Assembly (NCBI GenBank): GCA_016711215.1
Contig: JADJTL010000004.1
Location: 222,804-286,803 of the forward strand
Source of the DNA: Pseudomonadota bacterium
GTDB taxonomy: Bacteria; Myxococcota_A; Polyangia; GCA-2747355
Direction of reading: 5' to 3'
DNA: 64,000 nucleotides
Notes under the pieces: model-generated
What the model saw: only the letters and a program-made list of their open reading frames with translations
What the model was told of the DNA's origin: nothing
Database searches by the model: none
Position numbers and translations under genes: made by a program
In this document: positions 34,006 through 42,910 of the stretch, piece after piece
Layout of the letters: the number at the start of each line of letters is the position of its first letter
How positions within the stretch are numbered: position 1 is the first letter of the stretch

Positions 34006-36850
34006 GCTTGGCGACGGCACGACAATGTTCAGCCCCACACCAATCCGGGCCACCGCGGTCGGGACCGACACTGCGGAGTTCGTGGCTGGGAGCTCCTCAC
34101 ACTCGTGTGCGCGGCGTACGGATGGAAGCCTCTGGTGTTGGGGCGCGCCCATTCCCATGGTGTGGACGGGCTGGTTCTGGGATCCGGCGTACTCCTGGAC
34201 AGAGCCGCGGAGGATTGCGGGACTCGGCACGCAGGTCGCTGAGGTCGCGCTTGCCTCGAAGCACGCCTGTGGACGTTTTGACGATGGCCGGCTGTGGTGC
34301 TGGGGGGGGAACGATTCCTTTCAGCTCGGTCATACCCGCGGCAGCGACCTGACCGGCGACATGGCGCTGGATATCTGCGGCGACGGGAGTTGCTCGCCCC
34401 TGGAGCGCCGAGATGGCGGTTGCCCGGGCGACTGCGCGACGACCTGCGGCAACTGCGTCTGTGATGGCGTGCTCGAAGATGCAGCCAGCTGTCCTGCGGA
34501 CTGCGCGCCCGGGGGCCTGTGCACGCCGAGCCAATGCGGCAATGCGCGCTGCGAGGCGGATGAGACCTGCGCGCTCTGTCCGGGGGACTGCGGCGCTTGC
34601 TACACGACCTGCGGCAAGCACGGCTGCGAGCCGGGCGAGACGTGTACGAGCTGCCCTGACGACTGCGGCGCGTGTGCGGCGCCGGCCTGCGGCAATGCGA
34701 GCTGCGATGCGGGCGAGAGCTGCGGCTCGTGTCCGAGCGACTGCGGGGCGTGCGGGGGCACGGCCTGGGGCGCACCCTCCGCCGCGCTGAGCGCGAGCTT
34801 GCAGGCGGTGACCTTCCCGGGGGACACGACGGTGGGCTACGCGGCGGGCACGAACGGCACGCTGCTCAAGAGCAGCGACGGCGGAGCGGGCTGGACGGCG
34901 CTGAGCGCGGGGACGGCGGCGACGCTGCGGGCGCTGGCTTTCGTCGATGCCCAGACGGGCCTCGCCGCGGGTGACGGCGGCGTGCTGCTCAAGACGACCA
35001 ACGGCGGCCTGGCGTGGACGGCGCAGAGCTCGGGCACAACGGCGACGCTGCGGGCCCTCGCCCTGCTCGATGCGCAGACGGGCTTCGCGGCCGGCGATGG
35101 CGGCGTGCTGCTCAAGACCACCAACGGTGGCACGAGCTGGAGCGCGCTGACCTCGGGCACGGCGGCGGCGCTGCACGCGCTGCGCTTCGTCGACGCGCAG
35201 ACGGGCTTCGCGGCCGGGGACGGCGGCGTGCTGCTCAAGACCACCAACGCTGGCACGAGCTGGAGCCCGCTCAGTTCGGGCACACCGGCGACGCTGCGGG
35301 CGCTGGCCTTCATCGGCCCGCAGACGGGCTTCGCCGCCGGTGACAACGGCACCATCGTCAAGACGATCAACGGCGGCAGCAGCTGGAGCACGCTGACCAC
35401 CGCGGTCTACGGGACGCTGTACGCGCTGAGCTTCCCCCTCGGTGCGCTGCAGGGCACGGCGGTGGGCGAGGGGGGCCTGGTGCTGCGCACGACGGATGGC
35501 GGCACGACATGGACGCAGGAGAGCTCAGGCAGCAGCGAGACGCTGCTGGCCGTGACCCTGCCGGCGGACTGGACGATGGGCGTGGCGGTGGGCGCCAACG
35601 GCGCCGTCGTACGGCGCATCCCGCCCTGGGAGCCGTCGATCCTCTACGACACGGAGGTCGCGAGCCTGGCGCCGCCGACGGTGTTGCCGAGCACCGACCT
35701 CAGTAAGCGCGTGGCCTTCGCCGGCAATAACAGCGGCTGGCTCTATGCGCTCAGCCCGACGGCGCGCGTGCCGCGCTACAGCCCGGCACGGCTGGCCGAT
35801 GCGGTGCAAGGCCGCAGCCCGGTGGGTAAGCTACCGGGCGACAGCTTCAACACGCTCTATGCCGCGACGGCCTCAGGCCTGGGCTATGCGATCAACGCCG
35901 ACACGGGCGCGCTGCGCTTCACGACCGATGCCGACAGCGGCCTCGCCGGCGACCAGCCGCTGGGCGCGGCGCTCGTCGCAGCGCCCGTGGTCTCGCCCAC
36001 GCGCAACCTGGCGTTCTTCGCGACGCGCAACCTCAGCGGCGCGCAGAATCGCATCTTCGCCTTCGACGCCAAGACGGGCGTGTGTCGCTGGGTGCTCAAC
36101 GGGAGCTGCGCCGGCGCCACCGGCGCCCTCAATGTGGGCCAGATCAGCGGCAGCCCGATTCACGACGCGACGGCCCGCAAGCTCTTTGCGACGAGCACGA
36201 GCCTCAGCGGCGGCAGCACGCTCTGGGCCGTCGATGCGGGGGATGCGACGCCGGGCAACGTGAGCTGGAGCCGTAATCTCGGCGACAGCGACGCCTCGCC
36301 GAGCTTCGCCGAGACCACGCGCACCAGCCTCTACGTCGGCACCAACGCCGGTCGCCTGCACCGCGTCCGCACGGCAGACGGCGTGAGCTGCTGGAGCACG
36401 CAGGGTAACGGTTGCACCAGCTTCAAGGGAAACGAGCGGGCCTTCTGCACCGCCACCGACGCGCTCGGCACGAGTTGCGCGGCCGGCAGCGCCATCGCCT
36501 CGGGCGTGGTCGTGCTCTGGAGCGGGAGCCACCTCGGTCGCCTGCTCTTCGCCACGGCGGATGGCCACCTGCGCCTGCTCAACGCCGACGGCTCGCTGGT
36601 CTGGAAGACCGCCAGCCCGATCCCCGGGGCGAGCCTGCCGCTGGCCATCCCCGAGCGCGACAGCCTCTTCGTCGGCGCGAGCGACGGCAAGCTCCGCGAG
36701 CTCAGCCTCACCACCGGCGCCCTGCTCAACACCCAGACCGTCGGCAGCGGCAGCGCCGCCGTCGGCAGCCCCACCTACGATACCCGCGCCCTGATGCTCT
36801 ACGTCGGCACCAGCACCGGCACCCTCTTTAGGTACAACCTCGCGCCCTAG
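33815..36850 (+). CDS. giant mosaic surface lipoprotein, 3' part
   Basis: Continuation of the same protein in the next frame; it has no start of its own with a ribosome-binding site. In order it has the last RCC1 repeats (SVWCWGGNGAGTIGDGTT and later), a Cys-rich block of about 125 residues with repeats of CGxxxCxxxExCxxCPxDCGAC (34374-34755), and six or seven Ycf48/BNR-like blades with the phrase TGFAAGDGGVLLKTTNGG (34800-35620). A C-terminal PQQ-type beta-propeller of about 400 residues (SGWLYALSPTARVP, SPTYDTRALMLYVGTSTG) ends the protein. Restoring one base gives a single product of about 2128 residues. It ends 107 bp before the facing lipoprotein/barrel operon. Confidence 0.82.
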   Translation, partial: GSVWCWGGNGAGTIGDGTTLMRPAPVLVSALGTSVEGLALGSSHSCARRVDGTVWCWGLNFYGELGDGTTMFSPTPIRATAVGTDTAEFVAGSSSHSCARRTDGSLWCWGAPIPMVWTGWFWDPAYSWTEPRRIAGLGTQVAEVALASKHACGRFDDGRLWCWGGNDSFQLGHTRGSDLTGDMALDICGDGSCSPLERRDGGCPGDCATTCGNCVCDGVLEDAASCPADCAPGGLCTPSQCGNARCEADETCALCPGDCGACYTTCGKHGCEPGETCTSCPDDCGACAAPACGNASCDAGESCGSCPSDCGACGGTAWGAPSAALSASLQAVTFPGDTTVGYAAGTNGTLLKSSDGGAGWTALSAGTAATLRALAFVDAQTGLAAGDGGVLLKTTNGGLAWTAQSSGTTATLRALALLDAQTGFAAGDGGVLLKTTNGGTSWSALTSGTAAALHALRFVDAQTGFAAGDGGVLLKTTNAGTSWSPLSSGTPATLRALAFIGPQTGFAAGDNGTIVKTINGGSSWSTLTTAVYGTLYALSFPLGALQGTAVGEGGLVLRTTDGGTTWTQESSGSSETLLAVTLPADWTMGVAVGANGAVVRRIPPWEPSILYDTEVASLAPPTVLPSTDLSKRVAFAGNNSGWLYALSPTARVPRYSPARLADAVQGRSPVGKLPGDSFNTLYAATASGLGYAINADTGALRFTTDADSGLAGDQPLGAALVAAPVVSPTRNLAFFATRNLSGAQNRIFAFDAKTGVCRWVLNGSCAGATGALNVGQISGSPIHDATARKLFATSTSLSGGSTLWAVDAGDATPGNVSWSRNLGDSDASPSFAETTRTSLYVGTNAGRLHRVRTADGVSCWSTQGNGCTSFKGNERAFCTATDALGTSCAAGSAIASGVVVLWSGSHLGRLLFATADGHLRLLNADGSLVWKTASPIPGASLPLAIPERDSLFVGASDGKLRELSLTTGALLNTQTVGSGSAAVGSPTYDTRALMLYVGTSTGTLFRYNLAP

Positions 36851-36957
36851 CGGCGACCGACGAAGCGTCAGCGCGCATTAGCCATGGTGTCGGCGGCGAC
36901 CTGACGCGGCGCCCGCGCGTGGTCTGCGCAGAGAGCTTAACCGGAGGTCCTTGACGA

Positions 36958-38706
36958 TCAGAAAGCGGCGTCGCAGAAGCCCACGGACTCCGATCCGCTG
37001 CCAAACTGCGCGTTGTTCTCGAAGTGGAAGTACCAGCGGTTGCGCCCCGGCGAAACCGTGAAGCTGCACAGATCACCGAGGTCGGTGAAGGCCGCGATGG
37101 TCTGCGTCTGGCCGTCGCTGATCCGGGTGCGCACGATGCTCTGCGTGGCGTCGTCGCGATAGGCAATCCACCATTGCCCAGCGATCTGCTCGGCGACGCC
37201 GTGGGCAATACCGTCTTCGCAGGTCCGGGCCCGGCGCGAAGGCGCCGCGCCGAGGTCTTCGACAAAACCGCTCGCTGCAGCGATCCGGAAGACCCGCCCG
37301 TTGGCTACGATCAGCGCGCCGCCACGAGCGGCATGCACCGAGCTGGGGGGGGTGCCGCCGGGGATGGGCGTGCTGAGCGCCGTTCGGCCCACAATCCCCC
37401 CCGAGGCGTCGAGCTCCACCAAGGCGTTGAAGGGCCCGTATTGGTAGGGCACTACGCCGGCGCCAGAATCCAGCACATAGACCCTGCCGCTCTCGAGGTC
37501 GCCGAAGATCGTATCGAAGTTCGCGCTCAGCCCCACCGGCGTCTGCACGAGCTCGAGATCAAGGACGGCGGTCTGCCCGTCGCCGCCGACGAAGAGGCGC
37601 GAGCCCGACACGGCGATGCCGCCACGATCGTCGCCGGTGATGCTGTTGTGGTCCACGATCGTGCAGTTGGCGCTCGAGAGGCTCGTGATGGCGAAGGCCT
37701 TGGGCTGCTCGCGGGCCTCCAGCGCAAATGGGGCGGCACCGGTACACCCATCGCCGTCCCGCACGCAGACGGCGAGGCGATTACGCCCCTCGCTCAGGCT
37801 GGCGGCGGCAAGTTGCAGCGAGGTCGTACCGCCAAAGTGAGTCGTTCCCTGCGCGATCACGCTGCCAGTGGCGCACGACCCGGTCCCCAGGCGAACGCTG
37901 AAGTAGAGGCCCTGCTCCGCCTCGAAGCTGAGCGTGGTCTTCGCCGGTGCGCCGCCCGCGCCGTCGACGCTGACGATAGGGTCGCTGAGCAAGACGTTGG
38001 AGATCACAGGCGCGCGGGAAACCCCGATCTTGAGCGTGGTACGCCCCACGGCGCTGACGTTGCCCGCCCGGTCGATGGCCGCGTAGGAGACCTCGGTGTT
38101 CTCGGTCAGCACGACGGGCGCCGCGTCGTCATAGCGCGTGCCCTGGAGTACGGCGCCATCGCCATCGATGGTCACGGCGTCGCCCGTGGCGTAGGCGATC
38201 GTCGTGCATTCGTCACAGTGGAAGCGCAAGACATGCGCCCCGCAGTAGGCACCCGTGCGGAGGGTCGGCGTGACCGTTGGGGCTTGGTTGTCGACGCGGA
38301 GCGCCACCGCGGTGCGTGCCGCCGCGCCGCCACTGGTCCGTAGACAAACCTGGACGGTGTAGATCCGCTCGGCAGCGAGCGCACCCTCGGCCCGCAGCGG
38401 CACCTCGACCTCGGTGTTGGCCTTCACCGCGAGGCTCTCCACCAGCGTGATACCGGTGGCGCAGTTATCCCCCAGCGCCACCCGCACGTCGCCCTCGGCG
38501 TTCGAGGTGATGAACAAGGTCTCCTGGCGATAGCTCCCGCTGGCTGAAACGACACCGCGCGCGGCGCGCGCGACAATCAGGGGCCCGAGCTTGACCACCG
38601 GGGCCGGGGAGCGCGGGGTCGAATCCCGCACGTCGACACCGCACGCCAACGTGGTCAGCAGGGCCAGCGCCACTGCCGAATACCTGCCATCAAGCCGGCG
38701 AATCAT
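36958..38706 (-). CDS. lipoprotein with chitobiase-C-like and beta-propeller-like domains
   Basis: Protein of 582 residues. The ATG at 38706 has GGAGG upstream. The leader ends in TLAC, a probable lipobox. The N-terminal half contains Ig-like/chitobiase C-terminal-like modules (YATGDAVTIDGDG through NTEVSYAAIDRAGNVSAVG). The C-terminal half (about 350-582) reads like a beta-propeller (RLFVGGDGQTAVLDLELV, GRVYVLDSGAG, GGALIVANGRVFRI). Cysteines are frequent, fitting an exported protein. It is the last gene of a three-gene operon with the barrel protein and another lipoprotein. Ligand and role are unknown. Confidence 0.8.
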   Translation of the reverse strand: MIRRLDGRYSAVALALLTTLACGVDVRDSTPRSPAPVVKLGPLIVARAARGVVSASGSYRQETLFITSNAEGDVRVALGDNCATGITLVESLAVKANTEVEVPLRAEGALAAERIYTVQVCLRTSGGAAARTAVALRVDNQAPTVTPTLRTGAYCGAHVLRFHCDECTTIAYATGDAVTIDGDGAVLQGTRYDDAAPVVLTENTEVSYAAIDRAGNVSAVGRTTLKIGVSRAPVISNVLLSDPIVSVDGAGGAPAKTTLSFEAEQGLYFSVRLGTGSCATGSVIAQGTTHFGGTTSLQLAAASLSEGRNRLAVCVRDGDGCTGAAPFALEAREQPKAFAITSLSSANCTIVDHNSITGDDRGGIAVSGSRLFVGGDGQTAVLDLELVQTPVGLSANFDTIFGDLESGRVYVLDSGAGVVPYQYGPFNALVELDASGGIVGRTALSTPIPGGTPPSSVHAARGGALIVANGRVFRIAAASGFVEDLGAAPSRRARTCEDGIAHGVAEQIAGQWWIAYRDDATQSIVRTRISDGQTQTIAAFTDLGDLCSFTVSPGRNRWYFHFENNAQFGSGSESVGFCDAAF

Positions 38707-38802
38707 CTCTTGCCTCCGACGAAGAAGAAGAGCGGCAAGGCGATGATCGCGTGGCCGCCGCGAGACCACCCTGCGGCACCGACGAAACCGAGTCTCGTCC
38801 GC

Positions 38803-39684
38803 TCAGAAGAGCACGATCAGCCCAAGGGACGCGCCCTGGGCCAGCGTGTTGCCCCAGGTCAGCCAGCTCGTCCGCGCCGAGTTGCTGGCGGTGCGGGTCA
38901 CGGTTCGCACGCCGCCCTCACTGTTTTCTACGGTGGTGCTCGAGGAGGAGCTGGTCCAAGTCAGGAACGAGACCGAGAGCTCATACTCAGCGAAGAGCGC
39001 GAAGTTCGGATGAAGCCGCCACTCCGCGCCACCCATGCCGCGTGCGCCGAGGGCGATGATCGTGTCCCGTGAGCGAAAGCGGGTGATCTGGTCGACGACC
39101 GAGACCTCATCGTCGCGCGTCTGGCGCGAGTGCGTGGAGTCGAGAAAGAGCCCCGCACCGAGATAGGGCGCGACCGCCTTCGGGCTGAGCCGCCAGAGCA
39201 GGTCGCCGCGCCCATTGAAGCCCAGGCCGCTAGCACCGTTACCAACGGTGTAGGTCGCCAGCTTCTCTCCGGCCGTTTCCCGCGTCTGCTCTTGGATGAA
39301 GAGCGGGCTGCTGTTGCGCCAGAGCGTGACGCCGAGGCGCAGCATCAGGTCGGGCTTGAAGGCGTAGTAGCCGGCCGCGCCCATGCCCCCATAGGTGGTG
39401 AGAAAGCTACCGTTCTGGAAAATGTTGTTGAGACTGAGCAGGAAGCCCCAGTTGGAGTTCCAACCCTGATCCAGCGGCAAGGGCGGGACCCGCGGCGCTG
39501 GCGGGGCCGCCACGGCTCCGCTTGCGGCTACCGGCGGGGTCGAGGCTGGCAGCTCGCTCGAGCGGTCGGTGCTCGCCGACGGTGCGACTGCGGCAGGTCG
39601 CTCGGCGGGCTGCGCGGCGGCTGGCGGCGCTGCCATGAGCGCCGAGGTGGCGACCAGCAGCGCGAGATTGACTACGTTACGCAT
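38803..39684 (-). CDS. predicted outer-membrane beta-barrel protein
   Basis: Protein of 293 residues with a signal peptide (LALLVATSALMAAPPAAAQ), a Pro/Ala/Ser linker of about 45 residues and a C-terminal domain with alternating amphipathic strands ending in phenylalanine (LGLIVLF), as required for insertion by the Bam complex. Aromatic girdle residues and GRGDLLWRLSPKAVAPYLGAGL fit a small OmpA- or OmpW-sized barrel. It lies between two lipoprotein genes of the same orientation. Confidence 0.8.
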   Translation of the reverse strand: MRNVVNLALLVATSALMAAPPAAAQPAERPAAVAPSASTDRSSELPASTPPVAASGAVAAPPAPRVPPLPLDQGWNSNWGFLLSLNNIFQNGSFLTTYGGMGAAGYYAFKPDLMLRLGVTLWRNSSPLFIQEQTRETAGEKLATYTVGNGASGLGFNGRGDLLWRLSPKAVAPYLGAGLFLDSTHSRQTRDDEVSVVDQITRFRSRDTIIALGARGMGGAEWRLHPNFALFAEYELSVSFLTWTSSSSSTTVENSEGGVRTVTRTASNSARTSWLTWGNTLAQGASLGLIVLF

Positions 39685-39720
39685 GATTCATGCTCTCCAC
39701 GTGCTCGCGTTGCCAGTCCG

Positions 39721-40866
39721 CTAGTTGACCTTGCGCGCGACGATCGTCGTGTCGACGGTAGCGGCGCCGCGGATTCTGATCGCCCCGAGACCTGTGCAGG
39801 TGGAGGCCCCGACCACGCGGATCTCGATGCCCGCGAACTGCACCGAAAGATTGTCACCCGGATCGTCGGCGCTCGGCGCCGCTGGATCGATCTCGTAGCC
39901 CACAGTGAGCACCGTGTCGCTCTCCGAGAGCGCGACGGTGACAGGGGTCTGCGGGTGGGGCGCAGCAGAGGTCCCGTCGTTGTCAGTGTCGACGGGTGGC
40001 GGGGTGACATTGCGCCAGGCGTGACCTTCAGGCTCGCTGCAGACCTCCACCGGATAGGGGAAGGTGACAATGAGCTTCTGCTGGGTGCCGCCGTCCTCGT
40101 TGCTCGCCCTGAGCGCTGCCGGTGTCTCGGCCGGGGGGCCCATGAATATTACTGCCGTCGGGAAATCGTCGCCGGCGCGCACATCCTGGATGGTCGCGGG
40201 TTCGAGATACTCGCCCGCCGCGTTGCGCGCCGCGATCACCGAGATATCGTAGACGGCGCCGAAGACGAGCTGGTCCTTGGGAAGCACGGCGAGACCGTTG
40301 GCGATGGTCGCGACGATCGTGCGCGGCAGGAACCCGAGCGCACCGGGCAGCGGCGAGGTTCCGGGCCGGACGATGGCGTTGATCGCCTGGTTGACGTCGA
40401 TCTGCGCCACGACCTGTCCTGCGGCCACAGGGTCGCCATCGACGCCCTCGTAGGCCCGCACCGTGATGTCGTGATCGACGCTGCGCACCGGGAAGAGCAC
40501 CGCGGTGAAGGTCTGGTAGGAAAGGGAGGGCGTGGAGCTCGTAAGCATGCTGCCCCCCGAGAAGTACTGCGTCGCGACGAAAGGCAGGTATCCCGGTGAT
40601 TGGATGAAGACCGGGAAGGTACCCTGCGGGATCTGCGGCAAGACATAGACGTTGTCGGTCCGCGTCGCTGTCAGCACCGTGGGCCCGACCTGCAAGGTGA
40701 CGGTGGCGTCGACCACGCCAGCGCCCGTCTGGCCGTCGAAGACCAGCAGCGTCAGGTTATTCGAGCCATTCCAAAATTGCGGTCGAGCGCCGAGGTCGAC
40801 GTCGGTTTCGCAGCCCACCAGCGCGACCGCCATGACGAACGCCATGGCCTTGAACGAGCGGTTCAT
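39721..40866 (-). CDS. lipoprotein with Ig-like/carboxypeptidase-regulatory-like domain
   Basis: Protein of 381 residues with a clear leader and lipobox (AVALVGC, Cys at 19). The segment after it (NLTLLVFDGQTGAGVVDATVTL through GTFPVFIQSPGYLPF) looks like a carboxypeptidase-regulatory-like beta-sandwich, often found in surface proteins. The rest is beta-rich with few motifs. AGGAGA precedes the ATG. It is the first gene of the operon running to 36958. Function is unknown. Confidence 0.8.
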   Translation of the reverse strand: MNRSFKAMAFVMAVALVGCETDVDLGARPQFWNGSNNLTLLVFDGQTGAGVVDATVTLQVGPTVLTATRTDNVYVLPQIPQGTFPVFIQSPGYLPFVATQYFSGGSMLTSSTPSLSYQTFTAVLFPVRSVDHDITVRAYEGVDGDPVAAGQVVAQIDVNQAINAIVRPGTSPLPGALGFLPRTIVATIANGLAVLPKDQLVFGAVYDISVIAARNAAGEYLEPATIQDVRAGDDFPTAVIFMGPPAETPAALRASNEDGGTQQKLIVTFPYPVEVCSEPEGHAWRNVTPPPVDTDNDGTSAAPHPQTPVTVALSESDTVLTVGYEIDPAAPSADDPGDNLSVQFAGIEIRVVGASTCTGLGAIRIRGAATVDTTIVARKVN

Positions 40867-40928
40867 GTTGGACCGATCTCCTCTTCAGAGGCTGATTTCC
40901 AGAAACCCTGCTGACAATTGCGCCGTGG

Positions 40929-40957
40929 AGTTAACATGCGGCGCAGGCAGTGGTCAA
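40929..40957 (-). promoter_or_regulatory. putative promoter of the lipoprotein/barrel operon
   Basis: On the minus strand TTGACC (40957-40952) and TTAACT (40934-40929) are 17 bp apart, about 60 bp upstream of the first lipoprotein ATG. The -10 match is modest. Confidence 0.35.
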
Positions 40958-41036
40958 TTTCGGCGTTGCGTCTCAGCTCACGCCGCCTCGGCCCTGTTGA
41001 GCGCGCGATCGCCTGGATTCTGCGGAGGGCTTCGCC

Positions 41037-41399
41037 TTGACAGCACGGGGCCTCGTCGCCCACCATGCCGCCGTGGCCAGCGACGACCTCCAGGGCCTGC
41101 TCTTCGCCCTCGTCGAGCAGGCGCGTGCCGCGGCAATTCGCATGGCCGGCGATCCCGATCGTGAGACCAGCTGTCACTTCTGCGCGGGCGAGGTGCCGCT
41201 CTGGGAGAGCCTGCTGGTGATGCAGCTCGCGGGTGTGCCGGCTCACGTCGAATGCCCGCCCGAAACGCTGCGCGCCAAGTTGAGCCAGGTCGCGCCCCTG
41301 CCGCAGTTCGCCTACGCGGAATTCTCGAGCGCGGTGGACGGGCGCCTCAAGGGCGACCGACCGACGGCACGCGTCGGCGTGATCGAGCGCGCTCGCTAG
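41037..41399 (+). CDS. small protein with possible zinc-binding Cys/His motif
   Basis: Protein of 120 residues from a TTG start with GGAGGG at the right distance. Residues C46-x2-C49 and H70-x2-C73 could bind one zinc. The rest is helical. No named family was recognised. The UDP-sugar pyrophosphorylase gene follows after 17 bp, then the methyltransferase, so it is probably first in that operon. Confidence 0.65.
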   Translation: MTARGLVAHHAAVASDDLQGLLFALVEQARAAAIRMAGDPDRETSCHFCAGEVPLWESLLVMQLAGVPAHVECPPETLRAKLSQVAPLPQFAYAEFSSAVDGRLKGDRPTARVGVIERAR

Positions 41400-41416
41400 G
41401 GCTTTGAGGGGGCGGC

Positions 41417-42910
41417 GTGGGCTCGGCGGCGAATCCTTCACTTAATTCACTCAAGGCGCCCTCCGCATCAGCGGTTGGCTTGGCTTCCGAGGGGGTTGGC
41501 TCGGCTTCCGAGGGGGTTGGCTCGGCTTCCGAGGGCCTCGAGCGCCGCTACGCCGAGGCCTGCCAACGCCTGACAAGGCACGGGCAGGCCCACGTTCTTG
41601 GCTTCTGGGCGGCGCTGACCACGGCGGGTCGCCTGCGTCTCCTCGCGGACCTCGACCTGGTCGATCTCGAGGCCCTGACGCAGGCATGGCCCGCGGCGGG
41701 GCCGCATCCCGGTCTCGGCGGGGGCGTTGAGCCGCTGCGGGAGGCCGTACCCCTGCCCGACCCCGGCGAGGCGCAGGCGCGGGCGGCGGGCGAGCAGGCG
41801 TTGCGCGACGGACGCGTGGCGGCACTGCTGGTCGCCGGGGGCCAAGGCACGCGTCTCGGCTACGACGGACCGAAGGGCGCCTTCGCGCTCGGGCCGGTCA
41901 GCGGCCGCAGCCTCTTCGCGATGCACGCCGAGCGGCTGGTCGCGCTCGGCCGGCGCTTCGGGCGGGTGCCCTTCCTCTACGTGATGGCCAGCCCGGAGAA
42001 CGTGGCGGTGACCCGCGCGTTCTTCTTGGCGCACGAGTGCTTCGGCCTGCCGCCGGATCGGGTCCAGATCTTTCCGCAGGGCGTCCTGCCGGCGGTCGAC
42101 GCCGACGGTCGCCTGCTGCTCGCCGCGCCAGATCGCCTCGTCCTTGCGCCTAACGGCAACGGTGGTCTCTTCGCCGCGATGGAGCAGCACGGCGTGTTCG
42201 CGCAGATGCGTGAACATGGGGTCGACGCGATCAGCTACTTCCACGTCGACAACGCGCTGGCCGCGAGCTGCGATGCGCGCTTCGTCGGCCACCACCTCCT
42301 TGCGGAGAGCGAGTTCTCCTGCAAGTCGGTGCGCCGCAGCGAGCCGCTCGAGGCAGTCGGCTGCTTCGCCCGCCGCGCGGATCGCCTCTGCATCGTCGAG
42401 TACACCGAGCTCCCGGCGCGTCTGGCGAGCGCGCGCGACGCCGCGGGTGAGTTGCTCTTCGGCCACGGCAATCCGGGCTTGTTCGTCTGGAGCCGCGGCT
42501 TCGCCGAGCGCCAGGCCGCGCGCCGCGACCTTCCCGTGCACCGAGCGCATAAGCGGATTGCACACCTCGACACCAGCGGCCGGCTGATCTCCCCGCCGAC
42601 GCCCAATGCCTTCAAGCTGGAGACCTTCGCCCTCGACACGCTACCCGCGGCCGACCGCGCGATCGTGGTCGCTTGCACGCGCGACGAGGAGTTCGCGCCG
42701 GTCAAGCAGGCGAGCGGCGTCGATAGTCCCGAGAGCGCCCGCGCGCTGCTCGGCGCGCTGCACCGCGGCTGGATCGAGCGAGCGGGGGGCGTGGTCGCGC
42801 CCGGCGCCCGCGTCGAGATCAGCCCGCTCTACGCGCTCGATGCCGCCGAGCTAGCGTCCCGCTTGCCGCGAGCCTTTCTCGCGCAGACCGACACCTACCT
42901 CCACGAATGA
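41417..42910 (+). CDS. eukaryote-type UDP-sugar pyrophosphorylase (UAP1/AGX-like)
   Basis: Forms a UDP-sugar from a sugar-1-phosphate and UTP. The 497-residue protein has the nucleotide loop LLVAGGQGTRLGYDGPKG, the uridine-binding stretch APNGNGGLFAAM, DAISYFHVDNALA (metal/substrate Asp) and PNAFKLETFALD, all typical of UDP-N-acetylglucosamine pyrophosphorylases of the eukaryotic UDPGP family rather than bacterial GlmU. The sugar (GlcNAc or other) cannot be told from sequence. The N-terminus contains three 21-bp repeats (41474-41536) encoding SEGVGSA units, so a start downstream of the GTG at 41417 is possible. The stop overlaps the next ATG. Confidence 0.88.
   Translation: MGSAANPSLNSLKAPSASAVGLASEGVGSASEGVGSASEGLERRYAEACQRLTRHGQAHVLGFWAALTTAGRLRLLADLDLVDLEALTQAWPAAGPHPGLGGGVEPLREAVPLPDPGEAQARAAGEQALRDGRVAALLVAGGQGTRLGYDGPKGAFALGPVSGRSLFAMHAERLVALGRRFGRVPFLYVMASPENVAVTRAFFLAHECFGLPPDRVQIFPQGVLPAVDADGRLLLAAPDRLVLAPNGNGGLFAAMEQHGVFAQMREHGVDAISYFHVDNALAASCDARFVGHHLLAESEFSCKSVRRSEPLEAVGCFARRADRLCIVEYTELPARLASARDAAGELLFGHGNPGLFVWSRGFAERQAARRDLPVHRAHKRIAHLDTSGRLISPPTPNAFKLETFALDTLPAADRAIVVACTRDEEFAPVKQASGVDSPESARALLGALHRGWIERAGGVVAPGARVEISPLYALDAAELASRLPRAFLAQTDTYLHE
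41474..41536. repeat. 21-bp tandem repeat, 3 copies, inside the UDP-sugar pyrophosphorylase gene
   Basis: Three near-identical 21-bp units beginning GTTGGCT(T/C)GGCTTCCGAG; the first has T for C and the last ends differently. It keeps the reading frame and adds seven residues per unit before the conserved domain. Confidence 0.9.
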
